DNA from: a virus
Direction: 5' to 3' (one strand)
Length of the DNA: 20,221 nucleotides
IMG/VR virus record: IMGVR_UViG_3300046683_000131
Span: 1 to 20,221 of that record
Numbering within the stretch: position 1 is the first letter of the stretch; every line of letters starts with the position of its first letter. The position numbers and the translations under genes were made by a program. The notes beneath the pieces were generated by a model. The model made no database searches and had not been told where the DNA came from. It worked only from the letters and a program-made list of their open reading frames with translations. Of the stretch, positions 5,872 through 12,341 are shown piece by piece.

Positions 5872-5950
5872 CCGCACCCCGCAGCGCATCTCGCCGCATC
5901 GCCGCACCCCGCCGCGCATCGCGACGCTTCGCTCTGCAACTCAACGCAAC
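5841..5950. repeat. Array of 5-base units GCNNC (array 2, 22 units)
   Basis: These 110 bases divide without slippage into 22 five-base units, e.g. GCGCC, GCAAC, GCTGC, GCAGC, GCATC, GCCGC, GCGAC, GCTTC. Seventeen begin with GC and twenty end with C. A longer word, GCCGCACCCCGC, occurs twice 30 bases apart (5871-5882 and 5901-5912). It has the same unit, a similar length and the same position (just after a stop codon) as array 1. Confidence 0.82.
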
Positions 5951-5955
5951 GAATT

Positions 5956-6111
5956 ATGAGCGTCTCCGTGATCCGCACTCGACGTAAGAGGCGAAAGTTC
6001 ATGTGGTCCCTCCATCAATTATGGCTTCGCTGGAAATATTGGCGCGCCACAATTCGTAATGGTCACAAGTTTCACGGGTCGGTATGGAGATGGCTACTCA
6101 ATTGGCCGTGA
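5956..6111 (+). pseudogene. Truncated copy of small Trp/Arg-rich gene (first duplicate)
   Basis: ATG 5956 opens MSVSVIRTRRKRRKFMW..., a strongly cationic, Trp-rich sequence (WSLHQLWLRWKYWRATIRNG, WRWLLNW). After 51 residues the frame hits TGA because the 140-bp tandem duplication, whose length is not a multiple of three, shifts it. Removing one repeat copy would join this start directly to the downstream tail ending at 6338, restoring an 80-residue or so ORF. It may still be translated as a short peptide. No clear ribosome site precedes it. Confidence 0.55.
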
Positions 6112-6245
6112 TCCGCACTCGACGTAAGAGGCGAAAGTTCATGTGGTCCCTCCATCAATTATGGCTTCGCTGGAAATATTGGCGCGCCACAATTCGTAAT
6201 GGTCACAAGTTTCACGGGTCGGTATGGAGATGGCTACTCAATTGG
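5966..6245. repeat. Exact 140-bp tandem duplication (2 copies)
   Basis: Bases 5966-6105 and 6106-6245 are identical over all 140 positions, both beginning CCGTGATCCGCACTCGACG and ending GGCTACTCAATTGG. No terminal inverted repeats or transposase are present, so it is a plain tandem duplication, either recent or an assembly artefact. The unit carries most of a small gene, and each copy contains the palindrome TGGCGCGCCA (6040-6049, 6180-6189). Confidence 0.97.
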
Positions 6246-6338
6246 GAGATACCAATCAATTATAAGTTGCTGAAAAGCGACCCCGATTATGAGCGTCGAT
6301 TAATGGCATTTAAGCATGAGCAACCGCCGCCCTCTTGA
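6084..6338 (+). CDS. Small cationic Trp/Arg-rich protein (second duplicate, complete 3' end)
   Basis: An 84-residue ORF from ATG 6084 (or ATG 6090) that reads into repeat copy 2 (VIRTRRKRRKFMWSLHQLW, WRWLLNWEIP) and continues into unique sequence ending KSDPDYERRLMAFKHEQPPPS. The first eight or so residues come from the end of copy 1 read in another frame, so the original start was probably ATG 5956. The composition (many Arg, Lys and Trp) suggests a membrane- or nucleic-acid-binding peptide, but I do not recognise a family. It overlaps the start of the large terminase by 23 bases, which supports it being part of the same operon. Confidence 0.5.
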   Translation: MEMATQLAVIRTRRKRRKFMWSLHQLWLRWKYWRATIRNGHKFHGSVWRWLLNWEIPINYKLLKSDPDYERRLMAFKHEQPPPS

Positions 6339-8067
6339 GCTTGATCTACATCTGCATCCCAAACAGTGGATAGCATTCGAGACCGGGGCAACAGAGGTTC
6401 TATTCGGCGGCGCGGCCGGTGGCGGAAAATCGATGTGCATGCGTATTGCTGGCGTCGTTTGGGGCGCCGCAATTCCAGGACTGCAAATCTATCTCTTCCG
6501 CCGCAGCCGTCTTGATCTGATCAAGAATCACATGGAGGGCCCCAACGGCTTTCGCGCGCTATTGGCTGGATGGGCTAACAGTGGCTTCTGTTCGGTCATC
6601 GAGGACGAGATTCGCTTCTGGAACGGAAGCAAGATTTATCTTTGCCACTGCAAAGACGAAAAGGATATCTACCGCTACCAGGGCGCCGAGATTCACGTTC
6701 TATTGATGGATGAACTTACCCATTTTTCGTCCACAATGTACCGATTTCTCCGCAATCGCGTCCGCATGGTCGGAATTGATCTGCCGTCTCAATATGCCGG
6801 TCGGTTTCCTCGCATCTTTGCGAGTGCAAACCCAGGAAACATCGGACATCTGTGGGTCAAGGAAACATTCATCGCGGGCGTGCAGCCTTTAGTTGCCCGT
6901 TTGATGCCCGCCTCTGAAGGCGGAATGATCCGCCAATTCATCCCCGCTCGGTTGGAAGACAACCCGAGCATGATGCAGGACGATCCCGGCTATGAACAGC
7001 GCCTTGAAGGTTTGGGCTCGGAAGCTCTCGTCAAGGCGATGCGGTACGGCGATTGGGATGTTGTCGATGGCGCCTTCTTCGACTGTTGGCGCAATGACAA
7101 GCACGTTATCCCGCCGTTCTCTATTCCGCCGGATTGGCTGCGCTTTCGCAGCGGTGACTGGGGTTCGGCTTCTCCCGCAAGTATTGGATGGTGGGCAGTC
7201 GTCCAAGATGATTTCGAAATCCCCGCTGTGGGTGATCGACTTGGAAGGCGGCGATTTCATCAAGACCACGCACCCAATAGATGCTTGGACCCAATTGGAG
7301 AAATTGGCGAGGACGGCGCCGCGGTGCAGGCCGGTATCGTGCTCCGTCGAGGCTCCCTCGAAGACGAACCGGATATTTCAGGACGACGACTTGACTTACA
7401 ACGGGCTGATCATCCGGGACAGCGCAACGGGGAATCCGATCGACTTGGGATGGAACACGCCGGACGAGGAGGCTTGATCCTCCGTCGCGGCTCTCTCATC
7501 CGCTATCGTGAGGATTACATCTCCTGCGGCCCCAACAAGGGCCTAAAGCTCACCGCCGAACAAGTCGCAGACCGCATCATCGAGCGGGAGGCGAAAGACC
7601 CGAAGCTGTCTTACGGTGTCCTTGACCCTTCCGCATTCAAACAAGACGGCGGCCCCTCGATCGCCGAGCGCATCAACGGCAAACTGGTCAAGGCAGAGCT
7701 CGCCGCCTTCCGTCCTGCGGACAATGCACGCGTCAGCAGGATCGCCGGCCATGGCGGCGGCCCCATGAGCGGCTGGGATGTGGTTCGATCAAGGATGATC
7801 GGAACGGGCACCGCGGTCGATCCCGATCCCATGATTTTCTGGTTTTCGACCTGCGTCGATTCCATCCGCACGATCCCGGTCCTGCAGCACGACATTCATC
7901 AGCCCGAGGATGTGGACAAGAACGCAGAAGACCATTCGGCTGACGATGCTCGGTACGCTTGTCTGAGCCGGCCCTACACCAAGACGAAGCTCGTGCCGGA
8001 AGCGCCGAAGGATGCCTATCGGCCTCCGAGCGAGACGATTCCGATGGACAGTTGGAAAACGCTCTAA
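6316..8067 (+). CDS. terL: Terminase large subunit (packaging ATPase/nuclease) with aberrant nuclease-domain segment
   Basis: The motor that cuts and translocates phage DNA into the procapsid. The ATPase domain shows Walker A GGAAGGGKS (residues about 31-39), Walker B VLLMDE (about 128-133) and the coupling motif FASANPGN (about 168-175). The RNase H-like nuclease domain has the acidic RSGDWGS (about 280), VLDPSAF (about 435) and DHSADDARYACLSRP (about 540). Total length is 583 residues, longer than I would expect because about 85 codons between GWWAVVQDDFEIP and LRRGSLIRYRED (about 7220-7477) have non-coding character in this frame, while another frame looks coding. The flanking parts are intact, so the protein may be a full-length ORF with a scrambled loop. 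ATG 6316 has only a weak ribosome site. Confidence 0.88.
   Translation: MSNRRPLELDLHLHPKQWIAFETGATEVLFGGAAGGGKSMCMRIAGVVWGAAIPGLQIYLFRRSRLDLIKNHMEGPNGFRALLAGWANSGFCSVIEDEIRFWNGSKIYLCHCKDEKDIYRYQGAEIHVLLMDELTHFSSTMYRFLRNRVRMVGIDLPSQYAGRFPRIFASANPGNIGHLWVKETFIAGVQPLVARLMPASEGGMIRQFIPARLEDNPSMMQDDPGYEQRLEGLGSEALVKAMRYGDWDVVDGAFFDCWRNDKHVIPPFSIPPDWLRFRSGDWGSASPASIGWWAVVQDDFEIPAVGDRLGRRRFHQDHAPNRCLDPIGEIGEDGAAVQAGIVLRRGSLEDEPDISGRRLDLQRADHPGQRNGESDRLGMEHAGRGGLILRRGSLIRYREDYISCGPNKGLKLTAEQVADRIIEREAKDPKLSYGVLDPSAFKQDGGPSIAERINGKLVKAELAAFRPADNARVSRIAGHGGGPMSGWDVVRSRMIGTGTAVDPDPMIFWFSTCVDSIRTIPVLQHDIHQPEDVDKNAEDHSADDARYACLSRPYTKTKLVPEAPKDAYRPPSETIPMDSWKTL
7208..7477 (+). other. Alternate-frame coding segment inside terL (nested ORF or compensating frameshifts)
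   Basis: From ATG 7208 (overlapping the terL frame) to TGA 7477, the +2 frame reads SPLWVIDLEGGDFIKTTHP...TYNGLIIRDSATGNP...GWNTPDEEA. By hand count, about 79% of its third codon positions are G or C, against about 48% in the terL frame over the same bases. The terL frame here is full of CGA, GGA and CAA codons. One extra C in the CCCC run near 7218-7221 and one missing base near 7473-7477 would join this frame smoothly to the terL sequence on both sides. Alternatives are a nested gene or an inserted gene fragment. Confidence 0.6.
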
Positions 8068-8079
8068 CAATATGACGCA

Positions 8080-8370
8080 ATGAAGTCCATCCCCCGCCCT
8101 CCCGACGCCCCCCTTCAGTCCCTCGCCCGCCTCATCAATCATCGCCTCGCCAACATTGGCGCTTCCGTCAATTTCTACCGCATCGAGCATCCCGATCAGC
8201 GCATCGACACCGGGATCATATTTTCATGCGGACCACGGCGCGCGAACGTGGTCACGCAAACCCCGCTCGGTGAGGCCGACGCAGACGATATCGTGGCGAA
8301 TGTGAATGCTTGGGTCGCGGAGCTGCGGCCAGAATCGAAATGGACGACTGATCCTAACGAGGCTTCGTAA
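8080..8370 (+). CDS. Hypothetical protein, first of the mini-gene cluster
   Basis: A 96-residue protein starting MKSIPRPPDAPLQ, with a helix (LARLINHRLANIGA), a beta-rich centre (NFYRIEHPD, TGIIFSCGPRRANVV) and a C-terminal helix ADDIVANVNAWVAEL. No family recognised. It starts 12 bases after the large terminase and its TAA overlaps the next ATG (TAATG), so it is in the terminase operon. No strong ribosome site is visible. Confidence 0.62.
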   Translation: MKSIPRPPDAPLQSLARLINHRLANIGASVNFYRIEHPDQRIDTGIIFSCGPRRANVVTQTPLGEADADDIVANVNAWVAELRPESKWTTDPNEAS

Positions 8371-8573
8371 TGGAAAAGTGGTCTCGCGACGAATTGGATT
8401 ACATTGTAAAACGCACGCTCGATCCTTCCACTTTGCCGCCCGGAATGCTTGACCAGATGAAGGCGGCGAAGGTCGGACCATTTGCCCATAGTGAGGCAGA
8501 ATGGCAAGCGGCATTCGGAAAGATATTCGGCCGGGAGGCAGTAGACCGAAGTTTGACAAAGTGGCCCCGTTGA
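8370..8573 (+). CDS. Small hypothetical protein
   Basis: A 67-residue protein, MEKWSRDELDYIVKRTLDPS..., predicted mostly helical with a Pro-rich middle (TLPPGMLDQMKAAK) and the ending EAVDRSLTKWPR. It starts on the stop of the previous gene (TAATG), indicating translational coupling. Not recognised. Confidence 0.62.
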   Translation: MEKWSRDELDYIVKRTLDPSTLPPGMLDQMKAAKVGPFAHSEAEWQAAFGKIFGREAVDRSLTKWPR

Positions 8574-8716
8574 TCCGCCTCCGCGCCATCGCTCTCTCGA
8601 CCGTCTCCGGCATCACGCTCCGCAACGTACTGCCCGAGATTCACGATCTAACGCTCCAGACCATCAGGCTCAGAGCCGGGCTGCGGCTCGGCGTCGTACA
8701 GGTGTTTCCGGCATGA
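8561..8716 (+). CDS. Small hypothetical protein
   Basis: A 51-residue protein (from GTG 8561; TTG 8570, overlapping the preceding TGA, is the other candidate start). The sequence is an amphipathic, hydrophobic series (LIRLRAIALSTVSGITLRN, LTLQTIRLRAGLRLGVVQV), perhaps two helices or a small beta structure. It overlaps the preceding gene by 13 bases and shares ATGA (8713-8716) with the next. No family recognised. Confidence 0.45.
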   Translation: MAPLIRLRAIALSTVSGITLRNVLPEIHDLTLQTIRLRAGLRLGVVQVFPA

Positions 8717-8865
8717 GAAAGCATCCGATCGTAGATTTGATGGAGCGCGATCCCTCATTAAATGTTTATTATGCGGGGTTTGTCGTCTATGGACGTTGGA
8801 TTTCATTGGAGGAAGCAAAGGAACTATTCCCCGATGACAAAACGCATGAAAACGAAAAACGCTAA
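8713..8865 (+). CDS. Small hypothetical protein (50 aa)
   Basis: ATG 8713 overlaps the preceding TGA (ATGA). The 50 residues begin MRKHPIVDLMERDPSLN and continue VYYAGFVVYGRWISLEEAKE, a plausible small alpha/beta fold. The coupling and protein-like composition support it despite its size. It ends 32 bases inside the following gene. No family recognised. Confidence 0.5.
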   Translation: MRKHPIVDLMERDPSLNVYYAGFVVYGRWISLEEAKELFPDDKTHENEKR

Positions 8866-9166
8866 ACCAGAAAACAACGGCGCCGCGTCTGAACCCCGCA
8901 CCCTCACCACGAGTCGTGTGATCGATGCCGCCTGGCGCTCCATCATGGAACAGACCATCCCGCCCGAGACGCATGCCGATCTGGTCAAGACTTACAAGCG
9001 ATTTTTCTATGCGGGCGCCAAGGCGCTGATCGATTCGTTCGTCTATTCCGACATGCTTGACGAAGATGATCCGACCTATGCGACCGAGCGTGATGTCGAT
9101 CGCGTCGATGCGATCTTGCACGAGATCAATGCGTATTTTGTGGAGGTAGCGGCGGGGCGGCAATGA
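8834..9166 (+). CDS. Hypothetical protein, acidic helical
   Basis: A 110-residue protein from ATG 8834 (MTKRMKTKNAKPEN...), preceded by AAGGAA (8818-8823). After a basic flexible N-terminus, the rest reads as helices: VIDAAWRSIMEQ, HADLVKTYKRFFYAGAKALI, and an acidic DRVDAILHEINAYFVEV. Phage proteins of this kind (a short helical protein before the portal) are common but uncharacterised. Its TGA overlaps the next ATG (9163). Confidence 0.6.
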   Translation: MTKRMKTKNAKPENNGAASEPRTLTTSRVIDAAWRSIMEQTIPPETHADLVKTYKRFFYAGAKALIDSFVYSDMLDEDDPTYATERDVDRVDAILHEINAYFVEVAAGRQ

Positions 9167-9363
9167 GCATGGATTTGCGAAAATACCCAACGAATGTTCT
9201 TCAGCATGTATCGGCGATCATCCATGCCGACGTTGGCCAGGTTGTGCAGGTAAAGGTTGAATGCGTCGATCAAGCCAACAATCTCATTCGTGATATTCGT
9301 AAAATTCTCAATGGAGTCATACCGGAAGAGATCGATGCTGAAATCAGACGACGGGCGAATTGA
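9163..9363 (+). CDS. Small hypothetical protein
   Basis: A 66-residue protein starting MSMDLRKYPTNVLQHV. Two helices flank a short beta segment (GQVVQVKVECV), ending in a charged helix IPEEIDAEIRRRAN. The start overlaps the previous stop (ATGA). Not recognised. Confidence 0.58.
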   Translation: MSMDLRKYPTNVLQHVSAIIHADVGQVVQVKVECVDQANNLIRDIRKILNGVIPEEIDAEIRRRAN

Positions 9364-9386
9364 GGGATGCCCGATGAGGGGCGACA

Positions 9387-9509
9387 ATGAAACGATTCCC
9401 ACGAATTAGGCCGGGGCAAAAACCAATTTTTCGACTTGATTCGAAAACTGGAAAACTGTGGGTTATCTGGTTGATGGTTTCAAAGCGGATCAATAAGCGC
9501 CGTGCCTGA
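9387..9509 (+). CDS. Small basic protein (40 aa)
   Basis: ATG 9387 is preceded by GAGGGG (9376-9381) at a good distance. The frame encodes 40 residues, MKRFPRIRPGQKPIFRLDSK then GKLWVIWLMVSKRINKRRA, with a net positive charge of more than ten and one short hydrophobic patch (LWVIWLMV). The following gene overlaps it by eight bases. A membrane- or nucleic-acid-associated role is possible, but there is no family match I can name. Confidence 0.55.
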   Translation: MKRFPRIRPGQKPIFRLDSKTGKLWVIWLMVSKRINKRRA

Positions 9510-9729
9510 TCCAAACTCCCTTCGCGTGATGTCCGCCATCGACCGCATGCCCAAGGGCTTCCGCGCCCTCGTCCATGAGTTCGGCGCCGTCATTGTCGAC
9601 AAGATGATGGCGGACGGATACTCGGACCCGGGTGAGCTGCGGACCGTGCTGGAAGGCTGGCGCGAGCGGCGACAGGAAGAGTGGCTTAGGACGGATTATC
9701 TGATTCGGCGCAGAACGTTCGATGAGTGA
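9502..9729 (+). CDS. Small hypothetical protein
   Basis: A 75-residue protein from GTG 9502 (MPDPNSLRVMSAIDRMPKGF...), helical: FRALVHEFGAVIVDKMMADGY, then ELRTVLEGWRERRQEEW. The shape (a hydrophobic helix, a loop with SDPGEL, then a charged helix) resembles small helix-turn-helix-type proteins but no signature is present. It overlaps its neighbours on both sides by eight bases. Confidence 0.58.
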   Translation: MPDPNSLRVMSAIDRMPKGFRALVHEFGAVIVDKMMADGYSDPGELRTVLEGWRERRQEEWLRTDYLIRRRTFDE

Positions 9730-9910
9730 CGTTCAAGCCAATTGGCTCGCGGTTGCCGTTACGGGCCTCGTGTGGTGTTCGATCATCGTGGGGGCTTATG
9801 CGCGGCTTGAAGAGGCGAGGGCGCTAGAGCCTGTGACGCAAGAACATGGTGAGGCGGTGCGTATTGGAGCTGATCATCCCGATTCTCGTGCTTTGATGGA
9901 CTTGCATTAA
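9722..9910 (+). CDS. Small single-span membrane protein
   Basis: A 62-residue protein. Residues 8-26 (WLAVAVTGLVWCSIIVGAY) form one clear membrane segment with a short N-terminus and a charged, mostly acidic C-terminal tail of about 35 residues. It overlaps the previous gene by eight bases, and its TAA shares an A with the portal ATG (TAATG), placing it in the packaging operon. It could be a lysis-accessory or virion membrane-contact protein; the sequence does not decide. Confidence 0.6.
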   Translation: MSDVQANWLAVAVTGLVWCSIIVGAYARLEEARALEPVTQEHGEAVRIGADHPDSRALMDLH

Positions 9911-11970
9911 TGCCCCTCCCGTCTAAAGGCTCCAATTTTGTCTCGCGTGACGGGACGCTCGGCTACTGGTCGACGAACGCGCCGGATGATTTCGATTTTT
10001 CCGGGGGAGACGACGGCTTCTGGCCGGTAAGCAGGCTTAGGCAACAATATATTGATTATCTGACTGCATGTGTTCAAGAGTACGAGGAGGCCAAGCAGTC
10101 GCGCCACATGTACCATGGAGCTCAATGGAGTCCCGAAGAAATCGAAATTCTCCGCAAGCGCCGCCAGCCCATCATCACCGATAACCAGATCAACCGAAAG
10201 ATCGATAGCGTCGCCGGCCTTGTGACGCGGTTGAGGCAAGACCCGAAAGCTTTCCCGCGCAATCCCAAGAATGCGGACGGCGCCGAGATCGCCACGCAAG
10301 CGGTGCGGTCGGTGCTAGAAGGCAATCAATGGAAATTTCTGGATGGCGCATGCGCTACGCAAGCCGGCATCGAGGGCATCGCCGGGATCGAGTTGAAGCT
10401 GATCGAGGGCGATCACGACGACCCCGATGTGGCAATGGAAATCGTGTATGGGGATGATTTCTTCCACGATCCCCGCGATATCAAGCCTCAAGTGCTCGGG
10501 CGATTCCACGGGCTCGCGAAGTGGCTCGACGTAGAAGAGGCGATCGAGCTTTTTCCCGACAAGGAGGAAGAACTTAGGACGCTGATGGTGGAGACCGGCT
10601 TCGATCTCACCACGCATGCCGATCGCGAGTACAAGTGGATTTACGTCAACGAAAAGCGGCTGCGTCTCGTCGAACACTGGTATATTCATGATGGGATGTG
10701 GTATTGGGCATTCTATTGCTCGATGCTTTTGCTGGCGCAAGGTGTATCGCCGTTCCTAGACGAGCGCGGCAAGCCAATGTCCCGGTTCGTTATGTTCCGC
10801 GCGAACATCGATCACGACGGCGATGCCTATGGCCTTGTCCGCACTCTGAAGGGCATGCAGGACGAAGTGAATCAACGGCGCAGCAAGGCGCTGTTTCTGT
10901 CGAATGTGACCAAGTTGACCGGGCAGAAAGGCGCGGTCGATAGCGTCGAGGTCGCGCGCCGAGAGAATGCGCGACCAGACGGGTATATCGAATACAACAT
11001 GGGTTTTGAGCCGCCCGCGGCCGATCCCAACAAGGCCGCCGATCTCGCCAATCAACTGGCGCTGATGCAGGATGCCAGGCAGCAAATCCAGTCCTATATC
11101 AATGTAAACCCGACCTTGATGGCGCAGGATGACCAGCATTCCGGCGTCGCCATCAATTACATGCAAAAGGCTGGAACGGCTGAGCTAGGGTCTTTCCTCC
11201 GCAATTACTGTGCCTGGAAACTCCGGGTCTACAAAGCGATCTGGAATATCGTTTCGCGGACTTGGCAAGCCGATCGCTGGATTCGCGTGACTGACAATCA
11301 AGGGCTCCCACAATTTTTTCAGATCAACGGCATGGAATTGGATGAATGGGGCCAGCCCGTCATCATCAATGCGATAGGTCAATTGAACGTCGAGATATCG
11401 ATGGACGAGGGGCCTGATGTCGCAAACCTCATGCAGGACGCCTACGAGATCATCAAGGATGATCCGACCATCCCGTGGAGCATCAAGCTCGAATTCATGC
11501 CGATGCCGGCGGCAATGAAGAAGTCGATCGAGCAGAAGCTGCAGCAGCAAGCGCAGAGCCAGCCGCCCGATCCGAAGCTGCAAGCCGTCCAGCTCAAGGC
11601 GCAATCCGACGAACGCTCGGCGCAACTCAAGTTTCAGCAGGATCAGCAGAAGGGTGCCGCCGAAGTCCAGCGTGCGAACGTGCAGGCAGAAGCGGAAAAA
11701 TTCAATGCGCAACAGGACGCGCTTGCGCGGACGCAGGACCAGCAAGCCGCCCGCGAACAGCACGCGCAAGACCTCCGCATGGAAATGATGCGCGTCGAAG
11801 CGGAGCGCGAGAAGATCAGAATGCAGATCGAGCAGGCCAGACAGGAGCATGAGTTCGCGATGGCAGAACTGCAGCGGCAACATCAGACGAAACAAGCCGA
11901 GCATGCGGCCAAGCGCAAGGCTGCGGCGATGCAGGCGCGGCGACGGCCTGCAGCAGCGGCGGCACGATGA
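9910..11970 (+). CDS. Portal protein, P22-type
   Basis: Forms the ring at the capsid vertex through which DNA is packaged and ejected. At 686 residues it is close to P22-type portals in length. Recognisable portal features: RRQPIITDNQINRKIDSVAG (about residues 84-103), a long mixed core including YGDDFFHDP, KALFLSNVTKLTG and SGVAINYMQKAGTAELGSF (about 415-435), and from about residue 540 to the end a long coiled coil rich in Gln, Ala, Glu, Lys and Arg, which is the barrel part of P22-like portals. It starts on the stop of the membrane protein gene and its TGA overlaps the next ATG. It follows terL at some distance with only mini-genes between. Confidence 0.88.
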   Translation: MPLPSKGSNFVSRDGTLGYWSTNAPDDFDFSGGDDGFWPVSRLRQQYIDYLTACVQEYEEAKQSRHMYHGAQWSPEEIEILRKRRQPIITDNQINRKIDSVAGLVTRLRQDPKAFPRNPKNADGAEIATQAVRSVLEGNQWKFLDGACATQAGIEGIAGIELKLIEGDHDDPDVAMEIVYGDDFFHDPRDIKPQVLGRFHGLAKWLDVEEAIELFPDKEEELRTLMVETGFDLTTHADREYKWIYVNEKRLRLVEHWYIHDGMWYWAFYCSMLLLAQGVSPFLDERGKPMSRFVMFRANIDHDGDAYGLVRTLKGMQDEVNQRRSKALFLSNVTKLTGQKGAVDSVEVARRENARPDGYIEYNMGFEPPAADPNKAADLANQLALMQDARQQIQSYINVNPTLMAQDDQHSGVAINYMQKAGTAELGSFLRNYCAWKLRVYKAIWNIVSRTWQADRWIRVTDNQGLPQFFQINGMELDEWGQPVIINAIGQLNVEISMDEGPDVANLMQDAYEIIKDDPTIPWSIKLEFMPMPAAMKKSIEQKLQQQAQSQPPDPKLQAVQLKAQSDERSAQLKFQQDQQKGAAEVQRANVQAEAEKFNAQQDALARTQDQQAAREQHAQDLRMEMMRVEAEREKIRMQIEQARQEHEFAMAELQRQHQTKQAEHAAKRKAAAMQARRRPAAAAAR

Positions 11971-12341
11971 GTATTATTGTCCCGACCATAGCCTTTGCCA
12001 ATTCCGTTGATGATGGTGACGGCTGGGTCATATCCTGGGCGATGGCTAACGGCGATACCGGGTTGACGGTGACCAAACCGCCCACCTTTATTGGATTTGC
12101 CGATCGCAGCGTCCAGGTCGATGGCACGCTCGGCGCCGGATTTAATCTGTCATGGGAAGGCTCCAATGATGGAGTTAATTTCCACACGCTGCGCGATCCC
12201 TTCAACAATCTTCTGAATATCACAGCTGCGGATATTTATGAAGTACTGCAAGTCGTGGTCTTCGCCCGCCCTCGCGTGACTAACGGCGACGGGACGACCG
12301 CGGTGACCGTCACCGCCCTTTATCGCAGGACCAAGCCATGA
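11967..12341 (+). CDS. Small beta-rich virion-type protein
   Basis: A 124-residue protein coupled to the portal (ATGA overlap). The segment RSVQVDGTLGAGFNLSWEGSNDGVNFHTLRDPFNN followed by RPRVTNGDGTTAVTVTALYRR has the beta-sandwich pattern (V.V.GT.G....L.GS.DG..W..L.DP) that I know from small, otherwise unnamed phage structural proteins. A decoration or head-completion role is likely but unproven. Its stop overlaps the next ATG (12338). Confidence 0.62.
   Translation: MSIIVPTIAFANSVDDGDGWVISWAMANGDTGLTVTKPPTFIGFADRSVQVDGTLGAGFNLSWEGSNDGVNFHTLRDPFNNLLNITAADIYEVLQVVVFARPRVTNGDGTTAVTVTALYRRTKP

Noticed and set aside
4479-5950. CRISPR array
   Set aside because: The repeats are 5-base units without spacers; no repeat of 20 bases or more with regular unique spacers exists in the window.
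5851-5955. N-terminal extension of the Trp/Arg-rich ORF through array 2
   Set aside because: The peptide (AAVPHPAAHLAASPHPAAHR) is just the 5-base array translated; no start signal supports it.
5966-6245. Insertion sequence or transposon
   Set aside because: The two copies are directly adjacent, lack terminal inverted repeats and encode no transposase.
9367-9390. Seven-residue ORF before the 9387 gene
   Set aside because: Too short, and its sequence contains the GAGGGG ribosome site of the next gene.
11185-11904. 239-residue minus-strand ORF, Leu/Arg rich
   Set aside because: Mirror of the Gln/Ala/Glu-rich coiled coil of the portal; leucines arise from reverse-complement CAG/AAG codons.
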